A stretch of DNA of 20,291 nucleotides from an uncultured Clostridium sp. Its GTDB lineage: Bacteria > Bacillota > Clostridia > TANB77 > CAG-508. Positions 1-7,605 of this stretch are shown in pieces (the stretch's first letter is position 1; each line of letters opens with the position of its first letter). The notes beneath the pieces are model-generated. The model ran no database searches, was not told the origin of the DNA, and saw only the letters and a list, made by a program, of their open reading frames with translations. The position numbers and the translations under genes are program-made. The stretch spans positions 1-20,291 of the forward strand of contig CAMSQT010000003.1 in assembly GCA_947062645.1 (NCBI GenBank), in the 5' to 3' direction.

Positions 1-1044
1 TCTTTCTATAAAATTTCTCTTTACAGAATCTTTTCCTTTATAATTATTATTTATCTCTGCTAGAATTGGTAAAATTTCATTTTTTACTTCATCTAATTTT
101 ATTTCTTCTAATATTTTGTTAGATTTTTCTTTATTTTCATATGTATATTGATATATTGACTGGAAACAAGAAATAACTGAACAATAATCTTTATTTGATA
201 TAGTTTCAAAAGATTTATTATCATCTGGAATAATACTAAATAAATAATCAGATTCATCCAAAAAAGCAAAAATACCATTTAAATAATTTTCTAATAAATC
301 ATATCTTAAAATATCCTTATTTATTTCATTATCAATCATATATGGTATGAATATCTCTACAGATTTTATATATTTTTCTTCGGTATTTTTTATTTCTAAA
401 AAAACACTATCAACAGATATCTTGTTTCTATTAGCGCAAAACTTTAAAAAATTTTCTATACTTGCTAAATCTTTTACAATAGATGCATAGTTTTTTGAAG
501 AATCATATTTTATTCTTAAAACAGAATCGTAATCATTAAATGTTATCCTGCCGTCATCCTTCCATCCCGCTTGTTTTATGCTTAGTTCAAAAACAGTTTC
601 TGTCCCATTTAAATTAACATTTTCTTCTGAAACAGTTTCTTCAACTGTTTTGAATTTAAAGTAATCTTTTTTATCTTTCCAATATTTATCTTCATCAAAT
701 TCAATCATTTTTCGATTACTATAAAATCTATTTAAAACACCACCTGATATATTTAGTGAAGCAAATTCCATTTCATCTAATCTATATTCTTCGCTTTGAG
801 CAATCAAAATACATCTTGGTAAACATGTAAAACAACCATCTTTATAAGAAATATTATTGTTTATATAAAATACAATATCAAATCCATTCAAAGTAAAGCC
901 TTTAAAATATTCTACATATTTATATTCATTAAAAAAAGTAGGTTTATTTTCTATAGATATCAATGTTAATATATTATTCTCATAAATAAATGTGTAGCTA
1001 TTCTCTTCTGAATTAATATAGCCTTTTAAATATACCTTTTTCAT
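1..1044 (-). CDS. ApeA-like HEPN protein, N-terminal part (runs off window)
   Basis: The frame is open for 348 codons from an ATG at 1044 to the window edge, so the C-terminus is missing. AAGGAGA lies six bases before the ATG. The protein starts MKKVYLKGYIN. It has a beta-rich first half with an ILIAQSEEYRLDEMEF segment, then a segment around FNDYDSVLRIKY, then helices around ASIENFLKFCANRNKIS, and ends near KRNFIER. This order resembles the ApeA N-terminal domain (ApeA_NTD1) of abortive-infection proteins, whose C-terminal HEPN domain carries the RX4-6H RNase motif. That HEPN part would lie outside the window, so nuclease activity cannot be judged. It follows the DUF7695 gene by about 50 bases on the same strand, probably in one operon. 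It contains no in-frame CGG. The family call rests on recalled pattern only. Confidence 0.55.
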   Translation of the reverse strand, partial: MKKVYLKGYINSEENSYTFIYENNILTLISIENKPTFFNEYKYVEYFKGFTLNGFDIVFYINNNISYKDGCFTCLPRCILIAQSEEYRLDEMEFASLNISGGVLNRFYSNRKMIEFDEDKYWKDKKDYFKFKTVEETVSEENVNLNGTETVFELSIKQAGWKDDGRITFNDYDSVLRIKYDSSKNYASIVKDLASIENFLKFCANRNKISVDSVFLEIKNTEEKYIKSVEIFIPYMIDNEINKDILRYDLLENYLNGIFAFLDESDYLFSIIPDDNKSFETISNKDYCSVISCFQSIYQYTYENKEKSNKILEEIKLDEVKNEILPILAEINNNYKGKDSVKRNFIER

Positions 1045-1097
1045 TTTTTATCTCCTTGCATTATCAAGATTACTATGATTGCTTAATTGTTTAAATT

Positions 1098-1349
1098 TTA
1101 ATAATTAACAAACTCTTTAAATTTCTCATTTTCCAACTCTTCATATTTCTTTTTATAAATTTTCTGATTACTAGCTAATATTTCTGTATTATCATTAAAA
1201 ATAATTAGAATTTTGTCAAAATCTTTTCCTCCAAAATGTAGATAATCTTCTCCTCCATCAACATAACATGATTCACATTTGCAAGATACTAAATCATGCA
1301 CACTTTTTGATTCAATTATATCTCCACAAAGTAAACATTTTATTTTCAT
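1098..1349 (-). CDS. DUF7695-like small zinc-ribbon-type protein
   Basis: 83 residues. It begins MKIKCLLCGDIIES and continues through HDLVSCKCESCYVDGG. The CxxC pair near residues 5-8 and the CxCxxC group near residues 23-28 could bind one zinc ion. The pattern fits the small DUF7695 family of Firmicutes and their phages, for which I know no function. I chose the ATG at 1349 because AGGAGGG stands five bases before it and the family begins at this motif. An in-frame ATG at 1409 also has a GGGGG-type site and would add 20 residues. It lies between the Fic gene and the ApeA-like gene, all on the minus strand. Confidence 0.6.
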   Translation of the reverse strand: MKIKCLLCGDIIESKSVHDLVSCKCESCYVDGGEDYLHFGGKDFDKILIIFNDNTEILASNQKIYKKKYEELENEKFKEFVNY

Positions 1350-1409
1350 TGTACCCTCCTTGTATCTGCTTTTATTTATTAGATATATTCCTACTTCTTT
1401 ATTACTCAT

Positions 1410-1533
1410 ATTATCCCCCTAAAAATAATATCATTATTGTTTTGCAGAATTTGTCCAAACTTGTAATTTATTATCAAAAAAAGCAAAATAATTCTGTAAT
1501 CAAAATTGCCTTATTATTTTTCTTCTCTTTAGT
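1410..1533. other. Short intergenic stretch between the Fic gene and the DUF7695 gene
   Basis: AT-rich. I see no clear hairpin terminator, tRNA or further open frame. A promoter for the DUF7695/ApeA-like pair could lie here, but no convincing -35/-10 pair stands out. Confidence 0.4.
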
Positions 1534-2469
1534 TTATCTATTACCTAAATAATATTTAATCATTTCAACATATTGATCTTGTGCATTCAAACAAGTATCA
1601 ATTAAATAGCCTTTTTCTTTATTAGTTTGATATTGGTTTAATCCTCTATAATAGAATATTTTATCTTTATCTAAAATAATAAATGGTACTATATTATTTT
1701 TTAAACACTCTTTAAATGCAATTATTCTACCGACTCTACCATTACCATCTTGAAACGGATGTATCTTTTCAAATTTGGCATGAAATTCTATTATTTCATT
1801 TATTGTTATTTTATTTAATCCATCATACCATTCTAATAATTTTTTCATATCTCTCTCAACATTTTTTGGATCTGTAGTTTTTAAACCACCAACTTCATTT
1901 GGCAATTTCTTATATTCACCTACATTAAACCAGTTTTTTCTACTATCTGATGTTCCTTCTTTCAAGATTTTATGAAATTCTTTTATCATTTTTTCTGTTA
2001 ATTTTTCATTAGCTATATCTAACATATAATCGACTAGTTTAAAATGATTAGCTGTTTCCAATACATCATCTAAATCTGTTATTGAATCTTTTTCTGCTAA
2101 TAATGTATTTGTTTCATAAATATACCTAGTCTGATCCTCTGTAAGTTTACTTCCTTCAATATGATTAGTGTTGTATGCAAATGTTATTTGAGTGTTATGG
2201 TATAGATTTCCTTTTAATTTCATATCTTTTTGTTCTCTCAACACTTCTAAAATGTCTATTTTAGATATATCAAAATCATCTTCTTTTAGTAGCTCATCAA
2301 TTGAAACATCAAATAATTCAGCTAACTTTTTTAATGATTCAATATTAGGTTCTAATGTTCCCGCTTCATATTTTGAGATTGTTGCTGCTTTAACACCTAA
2401 AATATCAGCAATTTCACTCTGGGTCATATTTTTATTTTCTCTATATAATTTTATTTTTTCTCCTAGCAT
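1534..2469 (-). CDS. XRE-type HTH fused to Fic domain (putative AMPylase/regulator)
   Basis: 311 residues. Residues 3-60 are an XRE/Cro helix-turn-helix (NMTQSEIADILGVKAATISK, then an SIDELL tail), which binds DNA. Residues ~90-310 are a Fic domain with the catalytic loop HPFQDGNGRVGR at 237-248, a full HxFxDGNGRxxR motif. Upstream, T101-N-H-I-E105-G matches the inhibitory (S/T)xxxE(G/N) helix placed N-terminal to the Fic core, so this should be a class II self-inhibited Fic protein. Such enzymes usually transfer AMP from ATP to protein hydroxyls; the target is unknown. The start is fixed by AAGGAG eight to ten bases before the ATG. The HTH suggests autoregulation. It lies among defence-like genes and decayed mobile DNA. 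It has no in-frame CGG and is intact. Confidence 0.88.
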   Translation of the reverse strand: MLGEKIKLYRENKNMTQSEIADILGVKAATISKYEAGTLEPNIESLKKLAELFDVSIDELLKEDDFDISKIDILEVLREQKDMKLKGNLYHNTQITFAYNTNHIEGSKLTEDQTRYIYETNTLLAEKDSITDLDDVLETANHFKLVDYMLDIANEKLTEKMIKEFHKILKEGTSDSRKNWFNVGEYKKLPNEVGGLKTTDPKNVERDMKKLLEWYDGLNKITINEIIEFHAKFEKIHPFQDGNGRVGRIIAFKECLKNNIVPFIILDKDKIFYYRGLNQYQTNKEKGYLIDTCLNAQDQYVEMIKYYLGNR

Positions 2470-2494
2470 AATAAAAACTCTCCTTTTCGTTACA

Positions 2495-2508
2495 ATAATA
2501 TTATATCA
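2495..2508 (-). promoter_or_regulatory. Extended -10 promoter and palindrome before the XRE-Fic gene
   Basis: Read on the minus strand, TG-A-TATAAT (TATAAT at 2505-2500) is an extended -10 about 30 bases before the ATG. A perfect 10-base palindrome ATAATATTAT (2495-2504) overlaps it. This is a plausible site for autoregulation by the encoded XRE domain, which is an inference. No clear -35 is seen. Confidence 0.4.
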
Positions 2509-2638
2509 TATCATTTCCAAAAAAGAAAGTTTTTTATTCAAATTTTAAGTTAAATTTCCATAAGAGAATTTAAATGATTTATATTTTTTCTGTTATTAAA
2601 CTAATGTTTTTTATTTAATTATTAAATGTCTTTGATAA

Positions 2639-3055
2639 TTAATCTAATACTTTTCCTCCTGGTTCTAAACTAATAGCTGTATATTTATGTGCTAATGCTA
2701 TTGGCACTACAGCATTTTCATATAAATCACATTCAAAGTCTTTTATTATGTTTAAATATATGTCTAAATTTTCATAATTTTTTATATTAAATTTATCTTG
2801 TTGATTATAATAATTATATGGAATATCAAAAACAAAAGTCCTTCCTGTATTACTTTTATATAGAAAATCTTGTCCATAATAAGTTTCATCTCCGAAACTT
2901 TTCCCTACTGATTTACTATCAAATAGAATATATTTGTATCTAAAATCATCTTCTAAACAATAAATAGTATTATTTTTAATATACTTGTCTTCTATATCTA
3001 TATTACCACTTTTTTTCATTTGGTTGCATTTTTTATACAGAAAATAATATTGCAT
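2639..3055 (-). pseudogene. NurA-like nuclease, C-terminal remnant
   Basis: A 138-codon open frame that reads as the C-terminal half of a larger protein. The segments SNTGRTFVFDIPYNYY and ENAVVPIALAHKYTAISLEP resemble the end of NurA-type nucleases, which work with the HerA ATPase in DNA end processing and some phage-defence systems. The N-terminal half with the usual catalytic aspartates is absent, a stop precedes the first ATG, and neither that ATG nor the next (M13) has a ribosome binding site. I therefore treat it as a truncated relic. The NurA assignment is by recalled pattern and is moderate. Confidence 0.45.
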
Positions 3056-3068
3056 AAATCTTGTTCAA

Positions 3069-3857
3069 CTAGCAATAATATTTTCGCTCTTTATCAATAT
3101 ATTGTTCCAAATTTGTCACACAATAATTAGCATCAGGAGTTCTTTTCGTAATTTCATTTCCACTTCTGAATCACAAATAATATATGCTTTTTTAGTAGAA
3201 TTCTCCCTTATAAAATATTTGAGTCGCGTAATCTTTTCAGTATCTATATAATAAAAGGTATTAATAAATTTATCTTTATTGTTTGTATATTCACAAAAAC
3301 TATATTCACATAAATAAGCTCCTTTATAGCATTTATCTACAATTTCTTTCCATCTTATACTATGTAAATATTTTAGTTTTTCTTTATTAATCTTATTATC
3401 TTCAATGACTAATATCTGATTTAGCCCAAAAGTAAAATCATTCAAATTTATTCTATTTATATCATCTATTAAAATAATAATATTTTTATATCTCATTTCT
3501 TTTTGTATATCATAAGCTACAGATCGAATATATTTACTATTATGCTCTTTAAGAATTTGATAAGCTAGGTATTCAAATCCATTTATATTAAATATTCCTA
3601 TAAATCTTCTGCCTGTTGTTGTAAATACTCTTTTATCTTTTATTGCAAATGATGGTGTAAAATCAACAGTTTTACAATTATGATAAAAAGTAGCTATGTT
3701 ACTTAATTTTAATAATCTTTCTCTATATTTTGCATTTTTATTTGATTTGTCGGAAAATAACTCATAATACCACCTCCAATACCAACTAATAAGTTACCAA
3801 CAAATTGTCCATTGGTAAGATATTCGATAGCATACGCTATCGCCTACTTACCTCCAC
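3069..3857 (-). pseudogene. Decayed gene of unrecognised family, at least two frameshifts
   Basis: Three frames join into one protein-like reading. A hydrophobic start (FVGNLLVGIGGGIMSYF, about 3730-3850) continues after the loss of one T in a TTTT run (near 3745) into SDKSNKNAKYRERLLKLS. It runs on through GRRFIGIFNINGFEYLAYQ and RYKNIIILIDDINRI, then near 3140 changes frame again to end TPDANYCVTNLEQYIDKE and a TAG at 3071-3069. The 126-codon frame 3116-3496 is only the middle piece. None of the frame changes is at CGG, in contrast to the housekeeping genes. I do not recognise the family. It lies directly upstream of the NurA-like remnant, so both may belong to one lost module. Confidence 0.45.
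3825..3842. repeat. Perfect short inverted repeat
   Basis: Arms CGATAGC and GCTATCG are separated by ATAC. It sits at the 5' edge of the decayed gene at 3069-3857. With no T-run it is a poor terminator; it could be a protein-binding site or a scar of mobile DNA. No second copy was seen in the window. Confidence 0.45.
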
Positions 3858-3881
3858 TTCAAAAACTATATTATTAAAATT

Positions 3882-4010
3882 CTAAAACACTTGATATATA
3901 AACATTTCCTTGTAATCCCAAATATGCCAAATTTCTTTATTAAAAAAAGCTAATTTTGCTACATTTTTTGCACCTATAAAATTCACATTTTTTTCATTTT
4001 GTACTACCAT
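3882..4010 (-). pseudogene. Small open frame, probably a remnant
   Basis: A 42-codon frame starting MVVQNEKNVNFIGAKN overlaps the end of the replication-type gene. No ribosome binding site precedes its ATG at 4010. In a neighbouring frame the DNA also reads plausibly as LAYLGLQGNVYISSVLEF before a stop, so a single frameshift may split it. No family is recognised. Confidence 0.25.
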
Positions 4011-4667
4011 TTATGATAGATTTTTTATAATAATTTAATAAATTATCTGGATTATTACTCAATGCTAAAAAATATAAATTTACTAAATTTTCTCTATTTA
4101 CATTTTGAAGTATAAATTGAAAATTGTTATTATATAAACCATACAAGACATATATAATATCTTTTATCATATTAATTTTATCTTCTTTCATATATTGAAG
4201 CATATAAGAATCATAATTAAAATCTAATCTGTCAATTATCGCAAAAAATTCTTTTGGAATTTCGTTACTATTATTTATAATTAAATAAAATAAATCATCT
4301 ATATTATATTTTATATTATTATCTTTAACAATTTTGTTAATACCCTCTTTACTTTTTGGTATATAGGGGGATTGATTTTTTTGATAATATGGGGGGTCTA
4401 CAATATAAATATTTCTTGATACTATTTCTTTATTTTCATTTCTTATAACTTCTGTTTTTATATAGCCAAGCTTTTGCAAATGTGAAATCCATCTACTAAC
4501 TGAGATGGCTGTTACATTATATAAATTTGCAAAGTATTTATTTTGAGCATAGCAATAACCATTTTTATTGGCTAATGCTGTAATTTCTCCATATAATAAT
4601 TTTTCGGCATATTTTAAACTGTTGCAGGTATTATTGCATAATAATTGGGTTGTTCTTTTTGACTCAT
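3994..4667 (-). pseudogene. Helix-turn-helix replication-type protein, frameshifted
   Basis: A good start (GGAGG eight bases before the ATG at 4667) reads MSQKEQPNYYAIIPATV and then stops. The adjacent frame continues LKYAEKLLYGEITALANKN, then YFANLYNVTAISVSRWISHL (a winged-HTH segment) and QKLGYIKTEV, and stays open to 3994. This is the layout of the HTH/DnaD-like replication proteins common on phages, plasmids and integrative elements. In intact relatives a few residues (roughly RYDxx) stand between the two halves, so a small out-of-frame deletion near 4615 best explains the break. No start codon serves the second part well. The break is not at CGG. The 161-codon frame 3994-4479 is only the C-terminal piece. 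Confidence 0.6.
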
Positions 4668-4736
4668 ATTATGCACCTCCATATCTTTAAATTTTGCTGA
4701 AGGGCAAATTTATAGAGTATGAAAGTGTTTATAAAT

Positions 4737-4773
4737 GAAAAAAAGAGACTTTACTTTTTATAGTAAAATCTCT
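4737..4773 (-). terminator. Rho-independent terminator downstream of tRNA-fMet
   Basis: Arms AGAGACTTTACT (4744-4755) and AGTAAAATCTCT (4762-4773) pair with one mismatch around a six-base loop. On the minus strand the hairpin is followed by a run of T (A-run 4737-4744 on the plus strand). It closes transcription from the tRNA before the accessory region. A second short hairpin, TAAAGGG-ACAT-CCCTTTA (4791-4808), lies between it and the tRNA and lacks a T-run. Confidence 0.7.
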
Positions 4774-4825
4774 GTATTAAAAATTACACTTAAAGGGACA
4801 TCCCTTTAGGTAAAAACTTCCGAAT

Positions 4826-4901
4826 TGGTTGCGGAGGGTAGACTCGAACTACCGACCTTTGGGTTATGAGCCCAACGAGCTGCCAACTGCTCCACTCCGC
4901 G
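4826..4901 (-). tRNA. Initiator tRNA-Met (CAU)
   Basis: The minus strand reads CGCGGAG at the 5' end and CTCCGCA-ACCA at the 3' end with encoded CCA. The first base C faces A at position 72 as a mismatch, the hallmark of bacterial initiator tRNA. The anticodon stem-loop contains CTCATAA (anticodon CAT) and the T-arm has TTCGAGT. 76 bases including CCA. The decayed accessory region begins just beyond its 3' end, and tRNA 3' ends are common integration sites, but no second attachment copy is visible here. Confidence 0.95.
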
Positions 4902-4926
4902 ATGTAAATGATTAACAACAATACCT

Positions 4927-4955
4927 ATTGTACTATGTATAGATAAAGTTGTCAA
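4927..4955 (-). promoter_or_regulatory. Promoter of the tRNA-fMet gene
   Basis: On the minus strand TTGACA (4955-4950) and TACAAT (4932-4927) are separated by 17 bases and lie about 25 bases before the tRNA. This is a near-consensus vegetative promoter. Confidence 0.8.
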
Positions 4956-5026
4956 GCATTTTTAACTAATTTTAATATAGTATATGAAAAAAATGTAAAA
5001 ATATTCATATTTATAGTAAAAATCAG

Positions 5027-5962
5027 TTATCTTAAAAACCCATTAATAATTTCCTCTTCTGCTTCTTTTTCAGTAAGACCAAGCGTCATTAACTTAACTA
5101 ATTGTTCCCCTGCAATCTTTCCAATCGCTGCTTCATGAATTAAATTCGCTTCTACATGATTTGCTGTAATCTCTGGCGTGGCTGTCACTTTGGCATTATC
5201 TTTAATAATAGCATCACATTCACTATGCGCAAAACATTTATTATTGCCATAAATTTTTGACACAAATAATTGTGTAGAATCATCGGTTGCAACTGACCTT
5301 GAAGTAACATGCGTACTTGCATTTTCTCCTTTTAAATTCACATCAAAAATTGTTTTGGCAAACTGCTTACCATGTGTCATAATTTTTTCTTTCACTACAA
5401 AATTGGTATTAGCTTCTAATTCTCCCTTGGTTTCTCTTATGGTAGAATCCACCCCTTTAATTTGGCTACTTTCCATTTCCAAACTACTACCTTCTTTTAA
5501 ATAGACCTCTGTTACTGGGTTTAAAATTCTTTTTCCTTCTCCTTTTCCTTCTCCATAATGCTTTTCAATATATTTTACCTTGGCACCCTCTTCTAAAAAG
5601 AAACGATGAATACCATCGTGCTGAGAATCATTTTGGTGGTCATTATGAATGCCACATCCTGCAATAATAATTACATTGGCATTTTTTCCAATATAAAAAT
5701 CGTTATAAACTAAATCACTTAATCCACTCTCGGTTAAGATAACCGGTATGTGAATAAATTCAAATTTTGTATTTTCTTTTACATAAATATCAATTCCAGG
5801 CTTGTCCGTTTTGGTTACAATGTTGATATTAGGAGTTGTTTTTCTTTCAATTCCTTCCCCATTTTTTCTAATATTATAAGCACCCTTTTCCATATTTTCT
5901 AAGTTAGATACTTCATTTAAAAGTTCTTTATCAATTTGGTTTATCTCTTTATTTTTCTCCAT
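5027..5962 (-). CDS. sufB: SufB-type Fe-S cluster scaffold protein
   Basis: 311 residues from the ATG at 5962; AAAGGAGTG precedes it. An upstream in-frame ATG at 5995 lies inside sufC and has no site. The sequence matches the SufB/SufD beta-helix core: GCGIHNDHQNDSQHDGIHRF, the MESSQIKGVDSTIRETKG segment, then HVTSRSVATDDSTQLFVSK and the C-terminal HSECDAIIKD and EANLIHEAAIGKIAGEQL segments, which carry the Cys, His and Glu positions typical of SufB. At about 310 residues it is shorter than classical SufB and fits the two-gene minimal SufC-SufB systems of anaerobes. It should form a complex with SufC and assemble clusters in the cytoplasm. Its ATG follows the sufC stop by one base, so translation is probably coupled. 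It contains no in-frame CGG. Confidence 0.9.
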   Translation of the reverse strand: MEKNKEINQIDKELLNEVSNLENMEKGAYNIRKNGEGIERKTTPNINIVTKTDKPGIDIYVKENTKFEFIHIPVILTESGLSDLVYNDFYIGKNANVIIIAGCGIHNDHQNDSQHDGIHRFFLEEGAKVKYIEKHYGEGKGEGKRILNPVTEVYLKEGSSLEMESSQIKGVDSTIRETKGELEANTNFVVKEKIMTHGKQFAKTIFDVNLKGENASTHVTSRSVATDDSTQLFVSKIYGNNKCFAHSECDAIIKDNAKVTATPEITANHVEANLIHEAAIGKIAGEQLVKLMTLGLTEKEAEEEIINGFLR

Positions 5963-5963
5963 G

Positions 5964-6727
5964 TTACACTCCTTTCTTTGCTTGCTTGTCCCCATCGGTT
6001 CCGGGTTTGTTTGGGGATGTTTGAGGCTATTTTATAACATTCTTTTTTGGCAAATGTTTTGTTCAAAATATCTTGACTTTTCCCGATTTCTTCTATTTTT
6101 CCTGCTTTCATTAAAATAATTTCATCTGCTATGTTTAAAATTCTTTCTTGGTGAGAGATGATAAGGGTGGTTCCTTTTATTAGCTCTCCCATTCTTTCAA
6201 ACACGTCAATTAAGTTGCTAAAACTCCATAAGTCAATTCCTGCTTCTGGCTCGTCAAAAATGGTTAGTTTGGCTCCTCGCAAGGCAACGGTTGCAATTTC
6301 AATTCTTTTTAGTTCTCCTCCTGATAAAGATCCATTTACTTCTCTGTCTACATATTCCTTAGCACATAACCCTACTTTGGAAAGCACTTCACATGCCTCG
6401 CTTTTGGTCATGTCTTTTTTGCCTGCGATTTTTAATAGGTCGTAAACGGTAATTCCTTTAAACTTTACTGGTTGTTGAAAGGCAAATCCAATTCCTAGTT
6501 TTGCTCTTTGGTCGATGGTAAGGTTTGTGATGTCTTGTCCTTCAAAAAGGATTTCTCCAGCGTCTTGCTTTTCAATTCCCATTATAATTTTTACTAATGT
6601 TGATTTTCCGGGAACCGTTTGGTCCTGTAATTGCTATGAATTTTCCTAAGTCTAGTTTTAGGTTGATGTTGTCTAGTATTTTTTTGCCGTCTCTTTCAAA
6701 ATATATATTTTTTAGTTCTAATATCAT
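5964..6727 (-). CDS. sufC: SufC ABC-type ATPase, read through two CGG +1 sites
   Basis: 253 residues if two in-frame CGG codons are passed by a +1 step. The ATG at 6727 has GGAGG seven bases upstream; the N-terminus reads MILELKNIYFERDGKKI. The first CGG (6610-6608) lies inside Walker A; skipping its C gives GPNGSGKST with Gly40. The second (6003-6001) gives a tail TGTDGDKQAKKGV and a TAA at 5966-5964, one base before the sufB ATG. Between them are the Q-loop (FAFQQP), signature LSGGELKR, Walker B LTIFDEPEAGIDL and switch ISHQE, so it is a complete Suf ATPase. By ordinary triplets the gene would stop 13 codons after Walker A is broken (AAT TGA), and the downstream piece would run on to 5941 with an unlikely basic tail. 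Its role is ATP-driven remodelling of SufB during Fe-S assembly. Confidence 0.88.
5988..6023. repeat. GGGGAC-core hairpin repeat, copy 1 (inside sufC 3' end)
   Basis: On the minus strand it reads CCCC, a spacer with CCCGGAACCGAT, then GGGGAC. Its GGAACCGATGGGGAC matches GGAACCAATGGGGAC at 15441 in 14 of 15 bases. It encodes part of the SufC C-terminal tail and contains the second sufC CGG. Confidence 0.5.
6001..6003 (-). other. In-frame CGG, +1 site 2 of sufC
   Basis: ACC CGG AAC becomes ACC (C) GGA ACC. The +1 reading ends in TAA one base before sufB; the zero frame overlaps sufB and carries a strongly basic tail. Confidence 0.75.
6608..6610 (-). other. In-frame CGG, +1 site 1 of sufC (Walker A)
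   Basis: TCC CGG AAA becomes TCC (C) GGA AAA, restoring the invariant Gly of GSGKS. The zero frame reads GSRKIN and stops soon after. Confidence 0.9.
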
Positions 6728-6776
6728 GTTTGTTCCTCCGCTTCTATTATTGGATTTTTTGTTTTGTTTGCTTTCT

Positions 6777-6785
6777 ATTTTATCA
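6777..6785 (-). promoter_or_regulatory. Possible extended -10 promoter for sufCB
   Basis: The minus strand reads TG-A-TAAAAT (TAAAAT at 6782-6777) about 50 bases before the sufC ATG, in the gap after comEA. No good -35 is seen. Confidence 0.35.
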
Positions 6786-6824
6786 TAAATGCTAAGAAAA
6801 GGAAAGTGATTGTTTACTAGTTTT

Positions 6825-7497
6825 CTATTTTACACAAATCAAATCCTTTATCTTATTAAACTTAGCCTCTCCTATGCCACTAACCTCCTTAATATCCTCA
6901 ATATTAGAAAACTTTCCATTTTCCTTTCGATATGCCGTAATCTTATTAGCAGTAGAAGGACCAATTCCTGGCAAGGTTTCTAGTTGTGTTCCTGTTGCCG
7001 TATTGATATTTATTTTTGCATTGCTTTTATTTTTTGTTTCTGGACTCGTCTGTTCATCAGCTACACCGCTTGAAGTTACAACATAGTCTTCTCCTTGTTG
7101 TTGATTTTGCCCCTCCTTTTTAGCTTCCTCTTCCTGCTTGGTGGGAATATGAATTTTCATGCCATCTTCTAACTTGTAAGCTAAATTGATGGCTTCTACA
7201 TAAGCATCCTCTCTTACTCCTCCGTGCTTTAGCAATTGCCTCTTCGATTCTGCTATTCACTTTTAGTTCTACCACTCCTTCTTTTACCACTGCACCAGAT
7301 ACATGAACAAAAATAACCTCGTCACTAAAGTCTTCCCTTTCCTTTTGAAAATCCTCTTTTGTTTCTATGTTATTTTCTAACTCTTGGTTAAACATGGTAT
7401 TATCTTCTTTGGCATATACATAATAGCAAATAAAACCTGCAATAATCGCAGTAATTACACCTAATATAATTTTTTGTTTTTTATTAAATTGATACAT
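6825..7497 (-). CDS. comEA: ComEA-type DNA-binding competence protein, one CGG +1 site
   Basis: 223 residues with one +1 step at CGG (7224-7222). The start MYQFNKKQK has AAAGGAGG in front. Residues 9-29 form one membrane helix. Residues ~62-115 are an SLBB domain (VIFVHVSGAVVKEGVVEL, then after the shift GGVREDAYVEAINLAYKLED). A low-complexity Glu/Gln/Lys linker follows. Residues ~160-223 contain two helix-hairpin-helix motifs (NTATGTQLETLPGIG and IEDIKEVSGIGEAKFNKIKD). ComEA binds double-stranded DNA at the outer face of the membrane during uptake for transformation. Without the shift the SLBB domain breaks after IAKA and both pieces overlap. It is divergent from the carboxypeptidase gene. 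comEC and comEB are not in the window. Confidence 0.9.
7222..7224 (-). other. In-frame CGG, +1 site of comEA
   Basis: GCA CGG AGG becomes GCA (C) GGA GGA, restoring the AKAGGV turn of the SLBB domain (Gly92). Confidence 0.88.
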
Positions 7498-7535
7498 ATA
7501 AAAACCTCCTTTAAATCTAAAATTATTATTTTTTG

Positions 7536-7564
7536 TTGAAATTTATAAAAAAATAGGATATGAT
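7536..7564 (+). promoter_or_regulatory. Promoter of the D-Ala-D-Ala carboxypeptidase gene
   Basis: TTGAAA (7536-7541), 17 bases, TATGAT (7559-7564), followed by a leader of about 35 bases to the ATG at 7606 with an AAAGGA site. Confidence 0.65.
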
Positions 7565-7605
7565 AGGCTTAACGGTAATATAAGAAAGAGAAAGGAATAA
7601 GATTA

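Noticed and set aside
2639..4667. A functional HerA-NurA defence module
   Set aside because: Only a C-terminal NurA-like piece is present, no HerA ATPase motifs are seen, and the neighbouring genes are frameshifted.
2639..4667. CGG-type +1 recoding as the explanation for the accessory-region breaks
   Set aside because: No in-frame CGG stands at these breaks; they need other insertions or deletions.
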